DNA of 41,406 nucleotides from Lachnospiraceae bacterium (GCA_024691875.1 JAILNG010000218.1:1-41406), one strand, 5' to 3'. Numbered from the stretch's first letter, positions 25,824 to 34,452 are shown. Made by a program: numbers and translations. Notes: generated by a model not told the origin, from the sequence alone.

Positions 25824-26702
25824 TCAGCCGTTTTCAAGGATTTCGCGGAGCTCTTCCGGTGAAAATTTGTAGGTCTTTTCGCAGAAATGGCAGTTCACTT
25901 CGATGTCCTTGCCATCCTTAATGATCTCTTCAAGATCCTTTCTGCCGATACCCGCAAGCACACGTGAGATCCTTTCTTTCGAGCAGTTACAATAGAATTC
26001 CGCAGTCGTTCTTTCAAGAACTTCGGGATTCATCCCCACCATAACGTACTCTATGATCTCTTCGGGTGTCATACCCTCGTCCAGCAGAGCCGAAATGTCC
26101 GTCACCTCAGTGAGTTTCTTTTCAAGCTGAGTGATCACCTCGTCCGAAGCATCGGGCATCACCTGAATGATAAATCCTCCCGCCTGTTTCACGGTGTTAT
26201 CCTTGGACATAAGGACGCCCAGGCCCACAGCCGACGGCACCTGTTCCGAAGTTGCAAAGTAAACCGTAAGATCTTCCGCTATCTCTCCGGAGATCAGATT
26301 TGTCTGTCCGACGTAAGGCTCTTTAAGACCCGTGTCACGAATAACCTGTAAGAAGCCGTTTCCCACTGCTCCGCCCACATCCAGATGTCCGTTGGCTTTT
26401 GCATGCAGAAGCACATCTCCGTTTTCCACGTAACCCTTCACTCTTCCGAGGGCATCGGCAGTAACCGTGATCCCTCCGATGGGTCCGTCGCCCTTTACGA
26501 TGAGCGTGAGAAGGTCGTCATCCCCCTTCATCATTCTTCCCATCATTGCCGCTCCGGTCATGAGTCTGCCCAAAGCTGCTGTTGCCACAGGGCTTGTGTT
26601 GTGAGCCTTTCTCGCTTCCTCCACCAGATTTTTGGTTGTAGCGGCGAAGAAGCGGATCTGTTCATCCGCTGCCGTACCTCTTATAATATAATCGTTATAC
26701 AT
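25824..26702 (-). CDS. hslO: Redox-regulated chaperone Hsp33
   Basis: Cytoplasmic holdase that becomes active on oxidation, when its zinc is released. It has 292 residues. The N-terminal domain has the family features (YIIRGTAADEQIRFFA, GYVENG, GGAVGNGFLQVIRD, SEQVPSAVGLGVL). The C-terminal redox switch contains the four zinc cysteines as CNC (about 237-239) and CHFC (about 270-273). The ATG at 26702 is preceded by AGGAAGG and overlaps the last eight bases of the methyltransferase gene, so the two are probably translated together. Confidence 0.97.
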   Translation of the reverse strand: MYNDYIIRGTAADEQIRFFAATTKNLVEEARKAHNTSPVATAALGRLMTGAAMMGRMMKGDDDLLTLIVKGDGPIGGITVTADALGRVKGYVENGDVLLHAKANGHLDVGGAVGNGFLQVIRDTGLKEPYVGQTNLISGEIAEDLTVYFATSEQVPSAVGLGVLMSKDNTVKQAGGFIIQVMPDASDEVITQLEKKLTEVTDISALLDEGMTPEEIIEYVMVGMNPEVLERTTAEFYCNCSKERISRVLAGIGRKDLEEIIKDGKDIEVNCHFCEKTYKFSPEELREILENG

Positions 26703-27471
26703 ACAATTTTCCTTCCTGTCTCTTTTCCCTTGCTATATAATAAACTCTTTCACTGTCCGTTTTTGGACTTTCAAAGGTAAATGCATCAAAATCTGCCACG
26801 AACTCCAGCCCCGCTTTTTCGATCATCCGGATCACATCCTCCCGTGCATATGCTTTCTGGATGTGACTCTCATCTATTCTTTCGAAGATCCCGTCTTCGT
26901 CCGGTATCGGATCATATATCGTGATGTCATATCTGTTTTCTTTTGTCTTGGGATCAAATCTGTTCTCCCAGATCAGCGTACCGTCTTCTCTGTTATCCAC
27001 TATAGTACGGTTTCCCATCTTGGTTCCGAACTCGTACTCTGTCTTCATGTCAAAGATAAACAGTCCCTGTGCTTCCAGATAATTGTTTGCCAGCTTAAAA
27101 GTCTTGACCATGTCCTCTTCCTTAAGAAGATAATTTATGCTGTCGCAAACGCAGACAAAGGCTTTTACGGTTCCGTAAAGCTCCATCTCACGCATGTCCT
27201 GGTTCAGATATAATATGCCTTGGTTTTCGTCCATGTGGTCGTACATGGCCACTTCCAGCATGTCTGAAGAACCGTCGATACCGATCATGTCGTAACCCGC
27301 TTTGGCAAGCCGTCTTGTAATACTTCCCGTTCCGCATCCCAATTCACAGACAAGGCCGTCATTCACGCCGTACTTTTTAAGAAGCGTTACGATGTACTCT
27401 GCCCATTTGTCGTAGGGAATGTTATCCATAAATTTTTCATAGCAGGCGGAAAAGCCCGTGTACATGTCCAT
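26695..27471 (-). CDS. Class I SAM-dependent methyltransferase
   Basis: The protein has 258 residues. The S-adenosylmethionine site is clear: motif I CELGCGTGSITRRLA at about 43-57, the acidic end of strand 2 IGIDGSS at about 63-69, motif II/III region QDMREMEL, and VCVCDSINYLL. The later half resembles small-molecule methyltransferases of Firmicutes (YqeM-like and others) that sit alone or beside tRNA genes; the substrate is not identifiable. The ATG at 27471 has AAAGGAA upstream. Its end overlaps hslO. A link to Hsp33 beyond co-expression is not evident. Confidence 0.9.
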   Translation of the reverse strand: MDMYTGFSACYEKFMDNIPYDKWAEYIVTLLKKYGVNDGLVCELGCGTGSITRRLAKAGYDMIGIDGSSDMLEVAMYDHMDENQGILYLNQDMREMELYGTVKAFVCVCDSINYLLKEEDMVKTFKLANNYLEAQGLFIFDMKTEYEFGTKMGNRTIVDNREDGTLIWENRFDPKTKENRYDITIYDPIPDEDGIFERIDESHIQKAYAREDVIRMIEKAGLEFVADFDAFTFESPKTDSERVYYIAREKRQEGKLYV

Positions 27472-27537
27472 AAAACTGTTCCTTTACTGATTTACCATAT
27501 TTCTGAATTAATTGATATGGTCTTTTTTTGATCTTTT

Positions 27538-27546
27538 TGATACAAT
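27538..27546 (+). promoter_or_regulatory. Extended -10 promoter element for the ROK kinase gene
   Basis: TGA-TACAAT is an extended -10 element on the plus strand, with a start near 27553 and a leader of about 45 bases before the ATG at 27599. No good -35 is present at the right distance. Confidence 0.45.
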
Positions 27547-27598
27547 ACGACAGGAAGAAATTTTTTTCAACCGGATTTTTTATCAAAAGGAGTATTAT

Positions 27599-28471
27599 AT
27601 GCTTTACGGAGCACTGGAAGCCGGCGGTACCAAAATGGTCACGGCCGTTATAAATGAAAAAGGTGAGATCCTCGAAAGAGCCTCATTTCCCACCGAAGAG
27701 CCCGCAAAAACAATGCCTGTCCTTATCGACTGGTTCAGGGCAAGAAAGCCCGACGCTTTGGGCATCGGAACATTCGGACCCGCAGATCTGAACGAAGTAT
27801 CTCCCACTTACGGTTTCATCACATCCACTCCGAAATTGGCGTGGAGGAATTATAACATCCTCGGAGCATTTAAGGAAGCCCTTAATGTTCCCATCGGTTT
27901 TGACACAGACGTAAACGCCGCCGCCCTCGGAGAAGCAACCTTCGGCTGCATGCGCGGACTTTCGGACGGTATCTATATTACAATAGGAACCGGTGTGGGA
28001 GTCGGAGTTTTAACAAACGGCAAGCTCCTTCACGGAATGCTGCATCCGGAAGCAGGCCACATCTTGCTTTCTCTTGACCCAAGGGATAAATTTGAGGGTA
28101 ACTGCCCTTACCATAAAACCTGTTTTGAAGGTCTGGCTGCCGGCCCCGCCATCGAGAAGAGATACGGACGCAAGGCCGTGGAACTTAAAGACATCCCTGA
28201 AGTTTGGGAATTGGAAGCAGGATACATCGCCCGTGCTCTGGTCAACTACATTATGATCCTGTCCCCCAAAAAGATCGTTCTTGGAGGCGGAGTGATGCAT
28301 CAGAAGCAGCTTTTCCCTTTGATAAGAGAAAAAACGAAGTCACTTCTTAACGGCTACATTAACACCAAGGAAGTAAAAGATATCGAAAACTACATCGTTC
28401 CCGCAAGTCTGAATGACAATCAGGGCATTTTAGGCTGTGCAAAGCTTGCGGAACTTGCAATGCGACCTTAA
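27599..28471 (+). CDS. ROK-family fructokinase
   Basis: Phosphorylates a hexose, most likely fructose, with ATP. It has 290 residues. It shows the phosphate-1 motif LEAGGTKM at about 6-13, catalytic Asp in FDTDVNAAALGEA, phosphate-2 motif IGTGVGVGV, and the ROK zinc site with His in the GH of GHILLSL and CPYHKTC. It resembles Bacillus GmuE/YdhR-type fructokinases. The start is the ATG at 27599 with AGGAG seven bases upstream; the frame is open to 27512 without a ribosome site. It stands alone between a divergent methyltransferase gene and a terminator, with no sugar transporter beside it. Confidence 0.93.
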   Translation: MLYGALEAGGTKMVTAVINEKGEILERASFPTEEPAKTMPVLIDWFRARKPDALGIGTFGPADLNEVSPTYGFITSTPKLAWRNYNILGAFKEALNVPIGFDTDVNAAALGEATFGCMRGLSDGIYITIGTGVGVGVLTNGKLLHGMLHPEAGHILLSLDPRDKFEGNCPYHKTCFEGLAAGPAIEKRYGRKAVELKDIPEVWELEAGYIARALVNYIMILSPKKIVLGGGVMHQKQLFPLIREKTKSLLNGYINTKEVKDIENYIVPASLNDNQGILGCAKLAELAMRP

Positions 28472-28480
28472 CCGGAAAAT

Positions 28481-28512
28481 TAAGTCACGGGATTTCCCCG
28501 TGACTTAGTTTT
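28481..28512. terminator. Terminator between the ROK kinase gene and trxB
   Basis: An 11-base-pair stem TAAGTCACGGG (28481-28491) with CCCGTGACTTA (28497-28507), five-base loop, then GTTTTTA on the plus strand. On the minus strand the stem is followed by ATTTT, a shorter U-run, so it may also act for trxB. Confidence 0.85.
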
Positions 28513-28518
28513 TACATT

Positions 28519-29433
28519 TTATAATGAATGAAGATAATTTTCAACACTGGTCACCGCATTGGCACCGTCTGCAGCTGCTGTAACCACCTGTCTCAAAGCC
28601 TTGGTGCGGATGTCGCCCGCCGCAAAAACATTGGGGGCGGATGTCTTTCCTGTCTCATCTGCTATAATGTAGCCTTTTTCATCCAGCTTAACCGCATCTT
28701 TGTAAACCTCAGACTCGGGAAGCATTCCGACTGCTATGAAAACACCATCCACTGCCAGATCTTTTGTCTCGCCTGTCTTAACGTTCTTTACGCTGATGGC
28801 TTCTGTCTTGTTTTCTCCCTTGATCTCCGTGATAACCGAATCAAGTACAAACTCAATGTTGTGTGCTGCTTTTGCGGCTGTAACAATGGTCTTTGCTGCT
28901 CTGAACTCATCTCTTCTGTGGATCAGGTAGACCTTTTCGCAAAGTCGGCTTAAGAATAGGGCATCTTCCACTGCCACATCACCGCCTCCGTTAACCGCAG
29001 TTATCTTCTTCTTAAAGAATGCACCGTCACAGGTCGCACAATAGGAAACGCCTGCCCCTCTCAAACGATCCTCTCCCGGAACGCTTAAAGGTCTGTGCTT
29101 CGCACCTCCTGCGATGATCGCTGTCTTTGCTTCATAAACCTCTCCGCTTTCGAGCTTTACCGTAACCTTTTCGTCTGTTCTCGAGAATTCTACCACATTC
29201 CCTTCAACAAACTCTGCTCCCAGCGCATCCGCATGCTCTCTGAACTTCATGCCGAGGTCAAAACCTCCCATATGATAAAGTCCCGGATAATTGTCGATCT
29301 CTGTTGTATTAATGATCTGACCGCCGCTGATCGCTTCCTTTTCAATAACTATGCAATCAAGCTCGGCTCTTTTTGCGTATATGGCTGCTGTGAGTCCCGC
29401 AGGACCGCTTCCGATGATGATTAGATCTCTCAT
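28519..29433 (-). CDS. trxB: Thioredoxin reductase
   Basis: FAD enzyme passing electrons from NADPH to thioredoxin. It has 304 residues: FAD motif GSGPAG at 8-13, redox-active CATC at 132-135, NADPH domain with GGGD at 149-152 and HRRDEFR at 172-178, and the C-terminal FAD motif AAGDIRTKALRQVVTAA. The residues after GGGD are VAVEDA where SA(V)EEA is usual; the HRRxxxR motif argues that NADPH is still the donor. The ATG follows AAAGGAG, 24 bases after the membrane-protease gene. Confidence 0.96.
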   Translation of the reverse strand: MRDLIIIGSGPAGLTAAIYAKRAELDCIVIEKEAISGGQIINTTEIDNYPGLYHMGGFDLGMKFREHADALGAEFVEGNVVEFSRTDEKVTVKLESGEVYEAKTAIIAGGAKHRPLSVPGEDRLRGAGVSYCATCDGAFFKKKITAVNGGGDVAVEDALFLSRLCEKVYLIHRRDEFRAAKTIVTAAKAAHNIEFVLDSVITEIKGENKTEAISVKNVKTGETKDLAVDGVFIAVGMLPESEVYKDAVKLDEKGYIIADETGKTSAPNVFAAGDIRTKALRQVVTAAADGANAVTSVENYLHSL

Positions 29434-29457
29434 TTAGTTCTCCTTTCGTCGTTGAAC

Positions 29458-30594
29458 TTAACTCAACACGGGTAACATTTTAAGCGTTTCGTAAACAAAT
29501 ATCATGACAACTCCCAATGCCAGAGTGACCATGAGCGGAATGGTAAGAAGTATGAGTGAACTGTCGCCTTCCATTTCATCAAGATCTGTAGTACTTTCTG
29601 AGGTGTAAGGCCCCTTGGACTCTTTTTCCACAGGAACGGAATCCTCTCCGAGAAAGATCACTCTGAATCGATCCCAGTTTCCGCTGTTTCTGGCGATGGC
29701 CTTGATCACAAGCCAGGCCAGTGTTCCGAAGATCACTGCAGAGGGCAGGTAATTCATTATGACTACGCCTATATTGACATCGATCTTTTCCGACTCTTCC
29801 ATCATCTGTCTCATCCATTCCTGCCCCGTAAGTGACAGATCGCCGATGTTGTACTCTATCATCTCGATCATGGAAGTCATACCGAGTTCTTCATAGATCT
29901 TAACGCTGCTCTTCAGCACCTCATACAGTGCCGGCAATGCATAGATCGCACAGACAGGGATCACATTCGTAATGAAATGCACTATCATTGATGATACGAT
30001 GGAACCCGAAGCCTCTATAAGGTAGATCATGATCATTCCCATTACAAAGGCATATGTAAACTGGTTCAGGTTTCCGTGAAACAGCCCAAACACAAGTGCT
30101 GACAGGATAACAGCTTTTCCGACTCCGGCTTTTTTGTAGTTCTGATACACCACTCCCCTGAAGAGTGTTTCTTCGATGATCGCAGGAAGAACAGCAACCA
30201 GAAGCACCGCAACAGGGAAAGGGATCTGTTCGGAAATGTCCAATATCATCTCACCGGTCTCATTGTTGGTAAAACAAAGCGAAACCGCATTTACAAAGTT
30301 TAATACAGGCCGGAGCAGAAAAGCCAACAGGATTGAAAGTGCAATGTTCGATACTTTCATCTTTTTGAGCCTTATCTCCTTTGTCACTCGGAGCCCCAGA
30401 TATCTGAAAATGATAATGATCGGTAAAATCGTGAGTCCCTGACTCAAAAGAATGTTAACCACATAATTATCAACAAGCTTTGAAGCACCGGGCACATAAC
30501 TTACGATCAATTGAACGACCGTCATCAACAAAAAAGTGACAAGAAGCGCAATGTTAATGTAATTGATTTTTTTCTGATCCGTAACTGTATTCAA
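29458..30594 (-). CDS. CPBP-family intramembrane metalloprotease
   Basis: Membrane protein with about eight hydrophobic helices. The CPBP/CAAX-protease (Abi) motifs are visible: EETLFRG (EExxxR), FGLFHGNLNQF (FxxxH) and HFITNVIP (HxxxN/B-type), giving a putative zinc site inside the membrane. Substrate unknown; relatives process peptides or act in immunity and signalling. I start at a TTG at 30594 (378 residues) because AGGTGG lies six bases upstream. The in-frame ATG at 30609 has no ribosome site and its own bases form that site; the frame also stays open to 30738, upstream of the promoter. trxB follows at 24 bases. Confidence 0.88.
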   Translation of the reverse strand: MNTVTDQKKINYINIALLVTFLLMTVVQLIVSYVPGASKLVDNYVVNILLSQGLTILPIIIIFRYLGLRVTKEIRLKKMKVSNIALSILLAFLLRPVLNFVNAVSLCFTNNETGEMILDISEQIPFPVAVLLVAVLPAIIEETLFRGVVYQNYKKAGVGKAVILSALVFGLFHGNLNQFTYAFVMGMIMIYLIEASGSIVSSMIVHFITNVIPVCAIYALPALYEVLKSSVKIYEELGMTSMIEMIEYNIGDLSLTGQEWMRQMMEESEKIDVNIGVVIMNYLPSAVIFGTLAWLVIKAIARNSGNWDRFRVIFLGEDSVPVEKESKGPYTSESTTDLDEMEGDSSLILLTIPLMVTLALGVVMIFVYETLKMLPVLS

Positions 30595-30633
30595 CGCAAA
30601 CCACCTCATTATATTTATCAATAAAACACTATC

Positions 30634-30662
30634 ATTGTAAGACAGGCTGTCATCTTTTTCAA
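30634..30662 (-). promoter_or_regulatory. Promoter for the CPBP-trxB pair
   Basis: On the minus strand TTGAAA (30662-30657) and TACAAT (30639-30634) are 17 bases apart. The predicted start near 30627 leaves a 33-base leader to the TTG start, which excludes the longest reading frame of the gene. Confidence 0.7.
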
Positions 30663-30699
30663 CAAAAATAAGTGTAAACTCACTCTGCAAAACTCCTGC

Positions 30700-30728
30700 T
30701 TGACAAACCAAAGGAGACATGTTATAAC
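30700..30728 (+). promoter_or_regulatory. Promoter for cvfB
   Basis: Consensus TTGACA (30700-30705) and TATAAC (30723-30728) with a 17-base spacer on the plus strand. The predicted start near 30735 gives a leader of about 29 bases. Confidence 0.75.
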
Positions 30729-30763
30729 TCACTGACAAAAATACAAAAGAGGACGGACAAACT

Positions 30764-31642
30764 ATGTTTTATTTAGGACGCATTCAAAATCTGCGTGTGG
30801 CAAAACTTGCCGAACACGGAGCATATCTTACATTCGAGGGTGTTGAAAACACTTCTTTCGGAGAACTTCCCGAAAACGAAACCATTGATTCCAAGAACAT
30901 CCTGCTTCCCAAAAAAGAAGCCGCAGGATTAAAACAAAATGACATCGTATCAGTCTTTGTTTACAAAGATTCTTCCGACAGGCCCATTGCAACCGTCTCC
31001 ACTCCCAAGCTTTTGATGGGTGAAGTAAAGCGTCTTACCGTAAAAGACGTGACACAGATCGGTGCTTTCCTTGATTGGGGACTGGTAAAAGATCTCTTCC
31101 TTCCTTTTAAGGAACAGACCTATCGAGTAAAAAAGGGAGACGAAGTTCTGGTTTCTCTGTATACAGATAAATCCGGAAGACTCTGCGGTACCATGAAAGT
31201 TTACAAAATGCTGGAATCCAAATCCCCTTACAAAAAGGATGACATCGTAAACGGACTCTGCTATGAGCTCATCGAGAACTTCGGCGCTTACATTGCAATT
31301 GATGACAAGTACTCCGCAATGATCCCCAAGCATCGTCTCTTCGAAAAAGTGCTTCCCGGAATGACTGTTTCCGCACATGTGGCAAAAGTCCTTGAAGACG
31401 GACGTCTTGAACTGGCTCTCCGCGAAAAAGCTTACATGGAGCTGGGTACCGACGGTGAAAAGATCTACGATCTTCTCTGTGCCGCAGGCGGATTTCTTCC
31501 CTATCATGACAAGACTTCTCCCGAGCTGATCCTTGCGAAGTTCGGACTGAGCAAAAACGCTTTCAAACGTGCGATCGGACACCTTCAGAAAGAAGGAAAG
31601 ATCGTGATCTCCGACGAAGGAATTACAAGAGTTGAAATTTAA
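30764..31642 (+). CDS. cvfB: CvfB-family S1-like RNA-binding protein
   Basis: The protein has 292 residues with the CvfB layout: three S1-type OB domains (about 1-60, 72-130 and 145-213, the last containing NGLCYELIENFGAYIAI) and a C-terminal winged helix (about 225-292, LAKFGLSKNAFKRAIGHLQK then EGKIVI). The Staphylococcus and Streptococcus homologues bind RNA and affect virulence gene expression; the general role in non-pathogens is not settled. The ATG follows AGAGGA. It stands alone, divergent from the CPBP gene, with its own consensus promoter and a terminator just after. Confidence 0.93.
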   Translation: MFYLGRIQNLRVAKLAEHGAYLTFEGVENTSFGELPENETIDSKNILLPKKEAAGLKQNDIVSVFVYKDSSDRPIATVSTPKLLMGEVKRLTVKDVTQIGAFLDWGLVKDLFLPFKEQTYRVKKGDEVLVSLYTDKSGRLCGTMKVYKMLESKSPYKKDDIVNGLCYELIENFGAYIAIDDKYSAMIPKHRLFEKVLPGMTVSAHVAKVLEDGRLELALREKAYMELGTDGEKIYDLLCAAGGFLPYHDKTSPELILAKFGLSKNAFKRAIGHLQKEGKIVISDEGITRVEI

Positions 31643-31650
31643 AGCAAAAC

Positions 31651-31679
31651 AAAAGAAGCGGATCAAACCGCTTCTTTTT
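31651..31679. terminator. Terminator between cvfB and the YgjP-like gene
   Basis: Stem AAAAGAAGCGG (31651-31661) with CCGCTTCTTTT (31668-31678), six-base loop, and the T-run merging into the stem on the plus strand. The A-run on the other side supplies U for minus-strand transcripts. It overlaps the stop codon of the YgjP-like gene at 31678. Confidence 0.85.
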
Positions 31680-32232
31680 ATTTCCTCACTCTGTTAAGGT
31701 ACTTTCCGCCTTCTCTCTTCAGCCAGTCCCTTCTCTTTCTGTAATCCGGGATAACTTTCTCCACTTCGGCCCAAAAGATCTTTGAATGATTCATCTGTAT
31801 CCTGTGTGCAAGTTCATGCACTATCACATAATCCAGGACCGATTCGGGCATCAGCATCAGAAGGCAATTGAAACTCAGGTTCCCCTTCATACTGCAGCTT
31901 CCCCAGATAGTTGACTGACGTCTGACGGAGATCGTCCCCCAGTTTACACCCATACACTCGGCATAGTAGGCCACTTTTTCCGGGATCACGGTTTTCGCTT
32001 TCCTTATCAGGTTTCTGATCTCCTCATCCGAAAAAGCAGGTTCGGCATTTTCTTTGTCTGCGATGATCTTTGCCAGATTCTTTTCGATCCATTCCCCATG
32101 CTTTTCCGCAAACTTGATTATTTCTTTTTCTGACATAAAACGAGGCGCTCTGGCAACTATCTCCCCGTCTCTTGTAATCTGTATGACTACGGTCTTTCTT
32201 TTGGACCGTATGATCCTCATTTGGTGTTCCAT
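31678..32232 (-). CDS. YgjP-like (DUF45/SprT-like) metallopeptidase
   Basis: The protein has 184 residues. The zinc motif is HELAHRIQMNHSKIFW: HELAH with a third ligand or downstream His in MNHS, as in YgjP-family M48-like proteins. The upstream WGTISVRRQSTIWGSCS segment is also family-typical. The cellular substrate is unknown. The ATG at 32232 has GGGGAC upstream; an internal ATG at residue 5 is a weaker choice. A terminator separates it from the flagellar/competence array, so it probably has its own promoter, which I could not place. Confidence 0.9.
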   Translation of the reverse strand: MEHQMRIIRSKRKTVVIQITRDGEIVARAPRFMSEKEIIKFAEKHGEWIEKNLAKIIADKENAEPAFSDEEIRNLIRKAKTVIPEKVAYYAECMGVNWGTISVRRQSTIWGSCSMKGNLSFNCLLMLMPESVLDYVIVHELAHRIQMNHSKIFWAEVEKVIPDYRKRRDWLKREGGKYLNRVRK

Positions 32233-32254
32233 GCTTGTCCCCGACTGCCCTTTA

Positions 32255-32286
32255 TTTTTAAAAGAGCCACGTATAAACGTGGCTCT
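32255..32286 (-). terminator. Terminator ending the mreB-to-yvyF array
   Basis: Perfect ten-base-pair stem AGAGCCACGT (32263-32272) with ACGTGGCTCT (32277-32286) and a four-base loop. On the minus strand it is followed by a TTTT-rich stretch. It lies eight bases after the yvyF stop. Confidence 0.8.
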
Positions 32287-32293
32287 GTAATTA

Positions 32294-32701
32294 TCATGAG
32301 TCCAAGAATCTCATCTTGTTTCCGTCGGTTTGTTTCTTGGGTTCCGGCTTCTTGACCTCAGGTCTTCTGCTTGCATTTCCGAGCTGATTCATCATCTCTC
32401 GCTTACAGTTCTCACAATAACGACCTGTAAGGATCCTCTTGCCGCACTTCTCGCAGTTGATCGCAACATCAGAAGATTCCGAAAAAGCAAGACGCTCTTC
32501 TCTGATCCATTTTCTGATCTGAGCAGCGGTAACATCCATTGCGTCGCAAACTTCCTGAATTCCGCAGCCCGGATTTTCGTATACATATTTCTTTACATCT
32601 TCGAACTTTTCATCCAATTTCTTCAGGCAAGCCTGACAAAGCGGCGGTCCTCCAATGTAAGTAAACATCTTACCGCAATGTGCACAATTTTTCATCTCCA
32701 T
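32294..32701 (-). CDS. YvyF-family flagellar operon protein (double zinc ribbon)
   Basis: The protein has 135 residues. It has an N-terminal zinc knuckle (CAHC ... CQAC, about 5-25), a helix-turn-helix-like middle (IQEVCDAMDVTAAQIRKWIR, about 48-67), a second knuckle (CEKC ... CENC, about 83-99) and a basic flexible tail. This architecture and its place right after comFC match Bacillus YvyF, which sits between comFC and flgM. The molecular role is not firmly known; regulation of flagellar gene expression is the usual suggestion. The ATG follows AAGGGTGATG. It is the last gene before a terminator. Confidence 0.88.
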   Translation of the reverse strand: MEMKNCAHCGKMFTYIGGPPLCQACLKKLDEKFEDVKKYVYENPGCGIQEVCDAMDVTAAQIRKWIREERLAFSESSDVAINCEKCGKRILTGRYCENCKREMMNQLGNASRRPEVKKPEPKKQTDGNKMRFLDS

Positions 32702-32744
32702 AAGTCATCACCCTTTCGTAAGTTTTTTCTGTGACCGCAAAAGA

Positions 32745-33449
32745 TCAATCATCCGCAGTCCCCGCTGCAATGCAAATAAAATAGACTTTTTTAACTCCGG
32801 CTCTTTTCAAAGCCATTGCACAGGCATTTACCGTACTACCGGTGGTAAAGATGTCATCCGCGATCAACACCCTTTCGGGCATCTTTTCGTGCTCCTTGAC
32901 CACATCAAAGACCCGGGCGAGATTCTGCGTTCTCTGCTGCCTGTTAAGCCTCTTCTGATCTCTTGTTTTTCCGACCTTACATAAAAGTCCTTTCACAGGA
33001 ACATTTATATGCTTGGAAAGGCTTTCAGCAATAAGTTCCGATTGATTGAAGCCTCGGATCATTTCCTTACGTCTGTCCATGGGAACCGGAACAATTACTT
33101 CCGGCCTTGCGGCTTCAATGAAACTGCTGTGTCTTTCCGCAGCGGTTCTTCCGAAAAAATCGACAAATTCGCAGGTTCCTTCTTCTTTCACCCACTTGAT
33201 TGCCTCTCCGATTCCGGAATGATAAGCAAAGGTGCATCTGCCCGCATCAAAGGCAAAAGCCTCAGATCTGCAGGATGAACAAAGCTCAGCGCTTTCATCC
33301 TTTATTTTTCTCCCGCACTTTAAGCAAAAAGGTGTCTCTATTAGTTTGATCTTCCTTTTGCACTCCTCATGTAAGAAACTGCCTTTCGGAACGACAGGTT
33401 TCTGACAAATCGGACAACATACGGGAAATAAATAATCAAGCATATACAT
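32745..33449 (-). CDS. comFC: ComF-family phosphoribosyltransferase-like protein ComFC
   Basis: The protein has 234 residues. The N-terminal zinc cysteines are CCPIC, CLKC and CSSC (about 11-60). A phosphoribosyltransferase fold follows, with PRPP motif VLIADDIFTTGST near 195-207 and the VPVPMDRRKEMIRGFNQSE segment. In Bacillus and Helicobacter, ComFC/ComF acts in DNA uptake by binding single-stranded DNA in the cytoplasm. comFA is not in this window. The ATG at 33449 has only a weak ribosome site and lies almost on top of a -10-like element, so the start is the least certain part. Confidence 0.93.
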   Translation of the reverse strand: MYMLDYLFPVCCPICQKPVVPKGSFLHEECKRKIKLIETPFCLKCGRKIKDESAELCSSCRSEAFAFDAGRCTFAYHSGIGEAIKWVKEEGTCEFVDFFGRTAAERHSSFIEAARPEVIVPVPMDRRKEMIRGFNQSELIAESLSKHINVPVKGLLCKVGKTRDQKRLNRQQRTQNLARVFDVVKEHEKMPERVLIADDIFTTGSTVNACAMALKRAGVKKVYFICIAAGTADD

Positions 33450-33457
33450 CTGCCATC

Positions 33458-33486
33458 ATTTTACTACATAAAGGCGATTTCTTCAA
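33458..33486 (-). promoter_or_regulatory. Possible internal promoter giving a near-leaderless comFC transcript
   Basis: On the minus strand TTGAAG (33486-33481) and TAAAAT (33463-33458) are 17 bases apart. The expected start, near 33451, is only about two bases from the ATG at 33449. Either the message is leaderless or the element is a chance match inside the operon. Confidence 0.4.
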
Positions 33487-33516
33487 GGAAATAATAAAAA
33501 CTTAACACTCTCCCTA

Positions 33517-34434
33517 TCAGAAAAGAGCCTTGGGATAAAGTCCCTGTTCGTAGAGCTTTTGGAATGACTCCACAACAAAAGGCTTATCCTCTTTATAGGT
33601 AACTCCGAACCACTTGTCACGGCTCTTCAAAACGTCAACGGTAGCGATCTTGTCCGTTACCATCTTTCCGATGATCTCGGGAAGCAGATACTCTGCCTTG
33701 AGCTCATTTCCGCCGATGCCCTTAAGAAATTCGCCGAAGCCCTTGTTCAACTCATCAAGGAAAGCGGGAGTGCAGCCCCACATGTTCATCGAAACGGGTG
33801 CATCAAGAGCGATCTCGATGGGATTTCCGTCTCTGTCCTTAGCCTTTGCCACATTACCGTCCTTATATATTTCAAATCTTTCATGTACCGAAAGAAGCTT
33901 TCCGTCTGCTCCTACCTCACATGCTCCTCTGGTAACCTTACCGTTCTCGCTTAATGTGTTTCCGAGAACGAAGCCCACCATTGAGAAAGTCATGGGTCTG
34001 GCATTTACGTCCACCTCTGCCAGATAGTCATGCATTACTTTAAATGCTTCGCTTCCGTAATAGTCATCTGCGTTGATCACCGCAAATGGCTCTTTCACCT
34101 TACCGAGGCATGAAAGTACCGCATGTCCGGTGCCCCAGGGCTTGGTTCTTCCGTCAGGGATCTTAAAACCCTCGGGAACATTGTCCAGTTCCTGAAAAAC
34201 GTACTCAACCTCTGCTTTTTCGGCGATCACGGGTTTAATGATCTTCTTAAATTCATCATAGAGATCTCTTCTTGTGATAAAAACAATCTTATCAAAGCCC
34301 GCCTTAAGGGCATCATAAATGGAGTACTCCATAATGATCTCTCCCGACGTTCCCACGTGTTCAAGTTGTTTGATCCCTCCGCCATAGCGGCTTCCCATTC
34401 CGGCCGCCATGATAACCAATGCTGTTTTGTTCAT
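33517..34434 (-). CDS. Sugar-phosphate nucleotidyltransferase-like protein
   Basis: The protein has 305 residues, with a GT-A-like nucleotidyltransferase fold. The N-terminal signature is LVIMAAGMGSRYGGGIKQLE, a variant of the GxGxR...K loop, and the metal-binding site is AVINADDYYG near 120. The product is probably a nucleotide sugar or a related NDP-activated compound. The substrate cannot be called, and the usual RxxPK loop is altered (GGGIKQ). The ATG follows GAGGTAG, 18 bases after recD2. No sugar pathway gene is adjacent, so context gives little help. Confidence 0.85.
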   Translation of the reverse strand: MNKTALVIMAAGMGSRYGGGIKQLEHVGTSGEIIMEYSIYDALKAGFDKIVFITRRDLYDEFKKIIKPVIAEKAEVEYVFQELDNVPEGFKIPDGRTKPWGTGHAVLSCLGKVKEPFAVINADDYYGSEAFKVMHDYLAEVDVNARPMTFSMVGFVLGNTLSENGKVTRGACEVGADGKLLSVHERFEIYKDGNVAKAKDRDGNPIEIALDAPVSMNMWGCTPAFLDELNKGFGEFLKGIGGNELKAEYLLPEIIGKMVTDKIATVDVLKSRDKWFGVTYKEDKPFVVESFQKLYEQGLYPKALF

Positions 34435-34452
34435 TTAACTACCTCTCTTCTA

